From assembly GCA_003354225.1 (NCBI GenBank), contig PIVH01000177.1:1-7262 (forward strand): DNA of 7,262 bases, in the 5' to 3' direction. Position numbers and translations under genes: made by a program. Within the stretch, counting starts at the first letter, position 1. Each line of letters starts with the position of its first letter. The notes under the pieces were generated by a model. The model saw only the letters and a program-made list of their open reading frames with translations, made no database searches and was not told the origin of the DNA. This document shows, piece by piece, positions 1-5,440 of the stretch. The stretch is from Globobulimina sp. (Eukaryota > Foraminifera > Rotaliida).

Positions 1-273
1 CATTGTTATCTTTATGACATTCATTTATTTTGAACGTACATTTCTTGTCAATGTTCTTTGATATAATGCGGATATTCTATTTCTCGCTTTTTTGTATATT
101 ATTTTGATTATATTTAAAAGTTGATCCCAAGTTTCTATTGTGTTTGTTATGTGAATAAAAGAATATATTTCGCTGTTTTGAATAATATATATCAATCACT
201 TTTATTTCAATCACTTTTATTAACAGCGGATTTTATGAAGTTAAGGTCGACATGTTATTTGGTCTCTGTTTTA
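1..273. other. Non-coding left flank with 3'-end signals
   Basis: I see no gene here. All frames are broken by frequent stops. The longest coding-like piece is a short minus-strand frame open to the left edge after a TAG near 76, too short to call. Hexamers of the AATAAA type occur on the minus strand at 270-275, 201-206 and 216-221, downstream of the minus-strand open frame that stops at 274-276. There is also one on the plus strand at 154-159. The interval therefore reads as the 3' end of the minus-strand gene to its right, possibly facing a plus-strand gene that ends off or near the left edge. Confidence 0.5.
192..221. repeat. Perfect 15-bp tandem duplication containing AATAAA
   Basis: The unit tcaatcacttttatt occurs twice head to tail (192-206 and 207-221) with no mismatch. 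Read on the minus strand, each copy contains AATAAA, so the duplication doubles a canonical polyadenylation hexamer 50 to 85 bases past the minus-strand stop at 274-276. The duplication is seen directly; the role in 3'-end formation is inferred from the motif and its position. Confidence 0.7.
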
Positions 274-618
274 TTATTTTGACGATCTGCTCTTATTCCA
301 TTCATTGCTAACAACAACTCGATGGTCGTTCATTAATGTATTCCTTTGTAAGTCGTGTTTGTTTGTGCTGTGTTGGCCAACTTTCATGATCATATTATGT
401 TTATTGTGTTGAATACACATTCGTACGTCATCAAATTCTTCGTATTTGCATAGCGCAGCAATGATAGATTCAAGTAAATGTTTATATTTATATGTATAGT
501 TTCCATTAATCGGTATGGTATGCGTACAATCACGAACTGGAGATTCAGATTCATTGTTTTCATCAAATAAAACAATATGATATACAGCTTCTGACTCCTG
601 AATATATGTGTGCTGATT
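274..618 (-). CDS. Probable 3'-terminal exon without start codon, unknown product
   Basis: The minus-strand frame is open for 114 codons between a TAA at 619-621 and the TAA at 274-276. It has no ATG in its first half, which suggests an exon rather than a complete gene. The translation is rich in acidic and polar residues and not low in complexity: it includes VYHIVLFDENNESES, then CTHTIPINGNYTYKYKHLLES, then KYEEFDDVRMC. A competing frame at 390-644 on the same strand is hydrophobic and Ile/Asn/Leu-rich, and looks less like a protein. Acceptor-like AG sites end at 613 (AATCAG) and 598 (TTCAG), and both leave the frame in phase 0. The PH gene upstream has a donor-like GTATCT in phase 0 at 904, so an intron of about 300 bases would join the two. 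I recognise no domain. The alternative is a decayed fragment or a chance frame. Confidence 0.4.
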   Translation of the reverse strand, partial: NQHTYIQESEAVYHIVLFDENNESESPVRDCTHTIPINGNYTYKYKHLLESIIAALCKYEEFDDVRMCIQHNKHNMIMKVGQHSTNKHDLQRNTLMNDHRVVVSNEWNKSRSSK

Positions 619-895
619 TTACTATTTAGACTGTGATCTGACATTCAATTCCATACCATTGGATTTACAAAATTACAAATGTTATTATCTATATGACTGT
701 ATACCGTAGCCTCAGACCGAGCTGGTGTGATGGTAAAGATTACACAGCAAACGTTTTCTCATGCTCGTAGTACAGTGATCTATCTGCTATTATCGATCAA
801 AGATACATCTCCGTCAAAAAAAAAATGTATGACAATGTACTTATAATTACAAAAGAATGGTAATTTTAATTATATATAATAATGATGACATGACT
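598..895 (-). other. Non-coding stretch, candidate intron of the PH gene
   Basis: About 300 bases lie between the stop of the second PH segment (TGA at 896-898) and the open frame to its left. Minus-strand frames here are short: one of 18 codons before a TAA near 739, one of about 22 codons before a TGA near 711. On the minus strand it carries a run of ten T (816-825) and ends with TTCAG or AATCAG. With GTATCT at 904-899 as donor it could be an intron. It could equally be 3' UTR followed by spacer. No tRNA-like cloverleaf or T-loop sequence was found. Confidence 0.3.
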
Positions 896-2423
896 TCAAG
901 ATACTATATTCCTTATGCCGTTGAGCCAGACCTCTCTATTTTGATTGGTCTCTGTCTCCAAAACCCATATTCTTTGCGGAGTATGCAGTTCAATGCAATT
1001 CGCATAATTATACTGCTTCGGTTTTGCAGCAGAAATCTTTGTAATTTTATTCAATTCAATCATCCCTTTCTGTACAGACAACGTATCTCATTTCATTCCA
1101 ATCATAAATAACAAAGAACCGTCGTTTCCAACTTTTATATTTTGGCCCAGTTTTCCTTAAATATCCGGAATGAAAACATTTACCAAAACATAACCTTTTC
1201 AACACTGACATCCATTTCTTAAACACGCCCGAATCCGCACAGCTAAACACCCAAACTCTTTTATTTGTGACCAACTCAAATCCAAAGGAATTTTTATTCC
1301 CTTTCAATGACACTGTTTTCAGCTTAAATGGACAGAATCCGTTCACCGCGTCTTGTTTTATTTTATTTACATCCATAATATCATTCTTTTTTGACTCAAA
1401 TATTTTCGGCAAATACATGTTTATGCCGGAAACCTGAGTTAAATCAACAAATCCTTTCTTTTCTTTATCTCCCGCTCTTTGAAAATACGCTAATTTTCTG
1501 TCCTTAAAAGCTTTGCAATATCTCAATTGCATCGCTTTGTTAATTTTTCCTTTTTTGTTCAGCCAGGATTCATAAATAATATTTGAGTTATTTGATTTAT
1601 AAATATCGTCAAACGAATCTTTTTTGGCACAAACGTTATTTGAATTTTTTGCAGAAACGTTATATAAATTCTGTGCTGAAACGTTTTGTCGTTTGACAAC
1701 TTCCAAAGTAATCCGTTTTTCATCATCAATGCCTTTTCTTTTTGCCTGCCAATTTACATATTTTTTAATTTCTTGATTGTTTTGCGGTGCTGGAGGCACA
1801 AATGAGTCATGTTCGTGATCAACGGATTCTTCTTTCTCTTCGAATTCGTCTAATTGCTCCATATCAGTTATTCCAGTCTGCGACATAAAATTTCTGTTAT
1901 TGTTGTTATAATTGTTATTATTTGTTGTTAATTGACCTGTTGATGCATAACAATTTTGATTCGTATTATTCCGAGCTTGTTGTTGAAATAATGTACGTGG
2001 AGATAGATATTGTTGTGGCTGTGGTTGTTGTTGTTGTTGCTGTTGCTGTTGCATTTGATACATCATTTGTTGCTGTTGTTGTTGTTGTTGTTGAGCCATA
2101 ATTTGTTGATAATGTGTAATATTCATAGCTGAATGGGATACATTTTGCTGTTGTTGATATCTTTGTTGCCACATTGCAATTTGCTGAGGTGAATAGTTAT
2201 TGTTATTGTTGTTTGTGTTGAAATCATTTTGTTGCATTTGTTGTGGGTTAAAATGTAGATTTTGTGCAGATCCAGTCATTACCAAATGGTCATGCCATTG
2301 TTTTTGATGCTCAGCCATTAAATCAGGTAACGACGGCGCACTTAATGCTTGCTGATGTAATCGTTGTTGCATATTCACTTGTTGCTGCCCATATAAATGT
2401 TGTTGACTTTGCGAAAAAGCCAT
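896..2423 (-). CDS. Gln/Asn-rich protein with two PH domains, interrupted by a +1 frame change
   Basis: ATG at 2423-2421 has a good context (A at -3, G at +4). Residues 1-180 are Gln/Asn-rich and probably disordered; 190-206 are acidic. PH1 spans about 285-411: it opens ESWLNKKG, continues KKGFVDL, and ends in the FELVTNKRVWVFS strand and a helix with W404. It carries a long Lys-rich insert (340-378). PH2 starts at about 418; GYLRKTGPKYKSWKRRFF matches the Lys-x(8)-Lys-x-Arg phosphoinositide-binding loop of GRP1/cytohesin-type PH domains, implying membrane recruitment. This frame stops at 1056-1058 in the middle of PH2. The missing strands and C-terminal helix (KGMIELNKI, CIELHTPQRIWVLE, W of REVWLNGIR) lie in the +1 frame from 1081 to the TGA at 896-898. 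I therefore treat both frames as one gene. The cause could be a sequencing indel, a pseudogene lesion or recoding. Translation may continue by splicing into 274-597. There is no catalytic domain, so an adaptor role is likely. Confidence 0.8.
1617..1688 (-). repeat. Three tandem 8-residue repeats in the linker before PH1
   Basis: Residues 246-269 of the PH protein form three successive octapeptides related to NVSAQNLY, NVSAKNSN and NVCAKKDS, so the DNA is a diverged 24-bp tandem repeat. They lie between the acidic segment and PH1. Conservation of N-V-[SC]-A-[QK] at fixed spacing indicates duplication of one unit. No function is known to me; it may be a linker or a short binding motif. Confidence 0.65.
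1974..2168 (-). repeat. CAA/CAG trinucleotide tract encoding poly-Gln
   Basis: The minus strand carries mixed CAA and CAG runs encoding two main Gln blocks (residues 111-119 and 124-133), with flanking QQQ clusters between residues 86 and 150. Because CAA and CAG are interspersed, the tract is an impure trinucleotide repeat. Poly-Asn stretches (AAT/AAC) flank it at residues 69-76 and 168-176. The repeat also keeps an unrelated Thr-rich shadow frame open at 1966-2172, which is not a gene. Confidence 0.85.
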
Positions 2424-2469
2424 TGTTTGCTGAGTTAAATAAATGATTTTTTACCTGAGGTCGTGGCCA
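2424..2469 (-). promoter_or_regulatory. 46-bp gap between co-directional genes with a mini-intron-like element
   Basis: Only 46 bases separate the stop of the unknown frame (2470-2472) from the ATG of the PH gene (2423). They must hold both the 3' end of one gene and the 5' leader of the other, yet I see no AATAAA on the minus strand. Read on the minus strand, 2454-2430 is 25 bases beginning GTAAAA and ending AACTCAG, flanked by CTCAG on both sides, like a minimal GT-AG intron in a leader. Whether it is spliced cannot be told from sequence. Confidence 0.35.
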
Positions 2470-3138
2470 TTAGAGGCAAAATATAAAAACATCAACATAG
2501 TGATTAATATTATAATTTGTGTTTAACCACAAAATCTGTTGCTTTGTACCAACAACTGCAATTTTACAACTCCCATCGATTTCTTTTTGAAATATTTTTG
2601 CTTTATTTGCGATTTCAATAATATTGAGTTGATTTATTATCAAACAAACACAATCCATATATCCGTTACCCAATATTTGTCCCAATTGTTTACAATCTTT
2701 ATTGCTATGTTTAAATCCAATATTTATTCCACCAAAATAAATCAACTTTGTTTTATTTTTTTTCTCAAATTCACCTCTTTGGATACATCTCAATGATGCA
2801 ATATTTCTATGATTCACTCTCATTCCTGAATCTCTAATAAATATTCCATTAATCACATTTGTTAAATCATAATCATTTATAAATTGAAATATAAATTCAT
2901 CACAATTTATACAAAAACCCATTGTATTTAAATTGTTTATAATCTGTCTATTTTGTGCTGTCTTATTTTTTTTAATACGTTTAACATTATTTGATAAATA
3001 ATTAAAATTAAATTCAACGCCAATCCACAAATCATTGTATAAATCCCTTATTTTCTTAACATTGTATTCATTTAATTGATGATTGACAATTATTACAATT
3101 TTGTATACCAAAAAACTGTGACAATTATCATGCATCAA
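2470..3138 (-). CDS. Unrecognised protein segment, likely C-terminal part of the zinc-finger gene
   Basis: The frame is open for about 220 codons, with a first ATG at 3135-3133, and ends at the TAA at 2470-2472. It overlaps the end of the zinc-finger frame by 11 bases and is in the +1 frame relative to it. The translation has alternating hydrophobic strands and polar helices (KIVIIVNH, NDLWIGVEFNFNYL, TKLIYFGGINIGF, CKIAVVGTKQQILWL), suggesting an alpha/beta globular domain. I recognise no family, catalytic motif, signal peptide or membrane helix. Separate eukaryotic genes rarely overlap on the same strand with the ATG sitting on the upstream stop, so I infer a single product of about 390 residues with the zinc finger at its N-terminus. 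A separate gene read from 3135 is the alternative. Confidence 0.6.
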   Translation of the reverse strand: MMHDNCHSFLVYKIVIIVNHQLNEYNVKKIRDLYNDLWIGVEFNFNYLSNNVKRIKKNKTAQNRQIINNLNTMGFCINCDEFIFQFINDYDLTNVINGIFIRDSGMRVNHRNIASLRCIQRGEFEKKNKTKLIYFGGINIGFKHSNKDCKQLGQILGNGYMDCVCLIINQLNIIEIANKAKIFQKEIDGSCKIAVVGTKQQILWLNTNYNINHYVDVFIFCL

Positions 3139-3643
3139 TCAAACTATATACCTTAATAATATCAGCCAATAATTCTATATTTGTTTCATCGCCATTTGCA
3201 AAAATAATCCCTTTACATTTACATCTTTCTCTCTCCAACAATTGAACGAATCTATCAATTTTTATATCATTTGATATGTCATATTTTGCCAAACGAAGTA
3301 CATTCTCGTTTTCCCCAAATACATTTATAAATTTGTTATTTATCATCTCTTTGTCTAATAAGTATTCACTTAATATCTCTTCATTACTCATTGGCAACTT
3401 TTCTTCTTTTGTATCATCACTACATTTCATCTTTTTAGCAGCATTTGGTGTGTCACATACCTCACATTCATATAAACAAACCGTATTAATAAATGTACAA
3501 ATTTTACATTGCCAAATTACATCATCATCGTCTCCAACACCATCATTATTAATTACTGATTGTGCGGATTTAGTATCACATTCCGACGCATCAAAGGTTG
3601 CTATCCATTGAATTAAATCACTTATCTTATCACAGCTAGTCAT
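3128..3643 (-). CDS. RanBP2-type zinc-finger protein, N-terminal segment
   Basis: ATG at 3643-3641 has A at -3. The 171-codon frame has one clear domain: a RanBP2/NZF zinc finger at residues 44-63, with W44, C46, C49, N53, C60 and C63 in the family spacing W-x-C-x2-C-x3-N-x6-C-x2-C. Fingers of this class bind ubiquitin or single-stranded RNA. The finger alone does not decide which; T50-F51, immediately after C49, is compatible with the Thr-Phe pair of ubiquitin-binding NZF fingers. Residues 33-42 are acidic. Residues 85-165 look helical, followed by a strand (GIIFAN, 145-150). The frame ends at TGA 3128-3130, immediately followed by TAA, while the overlapping +1 frame continues for some 220 codons. 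The gene diverges from the PPR gene across a 50-bp gap. Confidence 0.8.
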   Translation of the reverse strand: MTSCDKISDLIQWIATFDASECDTKSAQSVINNDGVGDDDDVIWQCKICTFINTVCLYECEVCDTPNAAKKMKCSDDTKEEKLPMSNEEILSEYLLDKEMINNKFINVFGENENVLRLAKYDISNDIKIDRFVQLLERERCKCKGIIFANGDETNIELLADIIKVYSLIDA

Positions 3644-3693
3644 GATTCACAAAGTGAAAAAATGTTAAATATTAATACTCAGCAAAAACATTA
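3644..3693. promoter_or_regulatory. 50-bp bidirectional promoter interval
   Basis: This gap separates the divergent start codons of the zinc-finger gene (minus) and the PPR gene (plus), so it must contain both 5' leaders and initiation sites unless transcription starts inside the neighbours. It is A-rich and holds two short perfect inverted repeats, each with a 3-base spacer: ttcac-aaa-gtgaa at 3646-3658 and ttaa-ata-ttaa at 3665-3675. No clear TATA box or named factor site can be assigned. Confidence 0.5.
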
Positions 3694-5262
3694 ATGAGAC
3701 CATTGGTTCAAGCCTCTTTGCTTGTGCGCAAACACCAATATCCGTTACATCAGCATACCAGATATTGCCTCTCCTTCATCAATACACATGACAAGAACCA
3801 GATGGATGTGTTCATAGAGAAACAGCGACTCAACAGACAAGCTTTGGGAATGAACATCCACCGCCTAACCAAAACTGTTCCCAACAAAACCTTTTCAGAA
3901 GTTCGCCACAAAATTTTTAACTGTAAATCCACTCAAGAGCTAGACAAAATTCTGCAAACAAATGACAACTTAGATATCACTGCATACACTGCAGCGATCA
4001 AAAAATCCGGAATCTTGCGCAACGTACAATTGTGCCAACATATTGTGTCACTGGCATTGGAGCACAAAAACTTAATTCCTTCAAACTGTTTCTATGGAAC
4101 TTTATTCACTGCATTTACGTTCAACGGTTGTCCGTTACGATGCAATTACTATTTGTCGCAAATGATAAATGTCTACAATCTCGCTCCAGACATAATTACT
4201 GCTACAATATTATTGGGCGGCTGTACCAAAACGGGAAACGTTGTGAGAGCTAACAAAATCTGGGACATTATCAAGAAATGTAAGCTGGTCCCAACCGAAG
4301 TATCTTACCTAAAAATGATAGTCACCTACGGACAGAATGGGGACTGGCAAGGAGCTAAAATGTATTTTGACGAAATGGTGCGACATAATATTGTGCCTAA
4401 TGTAGCAGTCAACGGCGCGATGATGCATGCTTTTGTGAAAGGGGACCAAATCGACTCTGCATTGCAGATGAAAGAGGAGATGCATTCTCGTGGACAAATA
4501 TTGAATTGCAGCGGTTACATACCATTGATTTCATATTATTTACGCGATGCAGATCAGCAGAATCCTGCGCAAGCATTGGAATTGTTGAATGAATGTTTGC
4601 TTCGGAACAAATTGGAGAAAATGAATGCGGCAATGATCGGTGTCAAACATGTTGCACTGTTAAAAACGTTGCAGAAGACAACAGATGAAAGTCAGAGGAA
4701 GTTATTGTTTGATATTATTAAGGATGCCGCCAATGAGCGGGCGTTAAATGGGTTGGATGCGTGGGATCATCCATGTGCTAATATCGTTTTTGGTGCATAT
4801 TTGGAATATTATGGTCATAAGTTTGATGATGAACGGATCATTGCATGCTTTGAGGAACTTTGTGCGTTGGGTATGATTGGTTATTGGTATTACGATGATA
4901 AGATTGTACAATGGATGCTGGATTTGCATGGATTTAGTTATGAACAAATTGAGTTTGTGTTGCAGTATTTGATTAATATAAAGTCAGCGCAGTTGATTGA
5001 TAGAATGGGGTATGAATGGATTATTATATGTGGCAATCAACAGAGTAGTAAGCCCGATGCAAAAGAAGCAAGATGCGGAATTAAACAATTTGTGAAGGCT
5101 CGGTTGTGGCAATTATTTGCAATACGAGCTCGCAGAGTTACACGGAATTCAGGGAGAATAATGTTGAATAAAGAGCAGATTAAGAGATATCTTGAGAAAA
5201 ATAAATCAAAAAACCTTAGTCGCAATAGTCGCATGCCTCAGCTCAAAAACATCACCTGTTAA
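3694..5262 (+). CDS. PPR-SMR protein, probably mitochondrial
   Basis: The first ATG follows an in-frame TAA at 3673-3675. Residues 1-32 contain Arg, Lys and His but no acidic residue before D33, as expected of a mitochondrial presequence. At least five degenerate 35-residue PPR motifs follow: about 94-130, 131-166, 167-201, 202-236 and 237-271, with a possible sixth from 272. The best is 202-236 (SYLKMIVTYGQNGDW, AKMYFDEM, IVPN). Residues 409-492 resemble an Smr domain: LDLHGFS (409-415), a strand WIIICGN (442-448), then RRVTRNSGRIML (480-491). The glycine-rich signature of catalytic Smr domains is poor (GNQQSS), so nuclease activity is doubtful. A basic tail ends the 522-residue protein. PPR tracts bind organellar RNA base by base; PPR-SMR proteins act in organellar gene expression. 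Its coding strand switches from C>G to G>C part way along. AATAAA lies at 5395-5400. Confidence 0.88.
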   Translation: MRPLVQASLLVRKHQYPLHQHTRYCLSFINTHDKNQMDVFIEKQRLNRQALGMNIHRLTKTVPNKTFSEVRHKIFNCKSTQELDKILQTNDNLDITAYTAAIKKSGILRNVQLCQHIVSLALEHKNLIPSNCFYGTLFTAFTFNGCPLRCNYYLSQMINVYNLAPDIITATILLGGCTKTGNVVRANKIWDIIKKCKLVPTEVSYLKMIVTYGQNGDWQGAKMYFDEMVRHNIVPNVAVNGAMMHAFVKGDQIDSALQMKEEMHSRGQILNCSGYIPLISYYLRDADQQNPAQALELLNECLLRNKLEKMNAAMIGVKHVALLKTLQKTTDESQRKLLFDIIKDAANERALNGLDAWDHPCANIVFGAYLEYYGHKFDDERIIACFEELCALGMIGYWYYDDKIVQWMLDLHGFSYEQIEFVLQYLINIKSAQLIDRMGYEWIIICGNQQSSKPDAKEARCGIKQFVKARLWQLFAIRARRVTRNSGRIMLNKEQIKRYLEKNKSKNLSRNSRMPQLKNITC

Positions 5263-5440
5263 TAGCACGAAAACGAAAGACTTGTTGCGCGTTGACAGAC
5301 AAACATTATCACACTATCTTGATTTTGAATTTTTCAGATTCCAAATGTATAATCCCTTTGAAAAACGTAATAGCAATAATTATTAGAAAAGTATAATAAA
5401 GCTCTACGTACATATTTTAAAAAAAAAGAAAACAAATAAA
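5263..5440. other. Convergent 3' intergenic region
   Basis: Two converging genes end on either side of these 178 bases. The left part could extend a plus-strand shadow frame to 5386, but that frame overlaps the PPR 3' end and looks random. The right part has a nine-A run (5419-5427), read as U-rich 3' UTR on the minus strand, where I find no exact AATAAA for the BTB gene. No RNA gene is visible. Confidence 0.6.
5395..5400 (+). terminator. Polyadenylation hexamer of the PPR-SMR gene
   Basis: AATAAA on the plus strand lies about 133 bases after the PPR stop codon, in A/T-rich sequence before the convergent gene. Its position fits a poly(A) signal; use is inferred. Confidence 0.5.

Noticed and set aside
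1-76. Minus-strand frame open to the left edge, preceded by TAG
   Set aside because: Twenty-five codons with no start and no recognisable motif are too little to support an exon.
390-644. 84-codon minus-strand frame
   Set aside because: It overlaps the longer 274-618 frame on the same strand and is Ile/Leu/Asn-rich as expected of chance A/T-rich translation; the other frame has better protein composition.
716-750. Possible tRNA or structured RNA near gctggtgtgatggtaaag
   Set aside because: The stem is imperfect and there is no T-loop, anticodon arm or box A/B arrangement.
1072-1084. 13-base GT-AG piece at the PH2 break as an intron
   Set aside because: It restores frame but is shorter than known spliceosomal introns, and a simple one-base shift explains the break equally well.
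857-1111. Plus-strand frame opposite the second PH segment
   Set aside because: It is antisense to conserved PH sequence and has no recognisable domain.
1966-2172. Thr-rich 68-codon minus-strand frame
   Set aside because: It is the CAA/CAG repeat read one frame off.
3126-3151. GT-AG intron beginning GTATATAG and ending CACAG at the zinc-finger break
   Set aside because: Its length of 36 bases keeps the original frame, which then hits a stop soon after; it does not enter the long downstream frame.
3276-3611. 111-codon plus-strand frame rich in Ser/Phe
   Set aside because: It lies antisense to the zinc-finger coding region, including the conserved cysteines.
5192-5386. Plus-strand frame at the PPR 3' end
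   Set aside because: It overlaps the real PPR C-terminus in another frame and runs into 3' UTR; no domain is visible.
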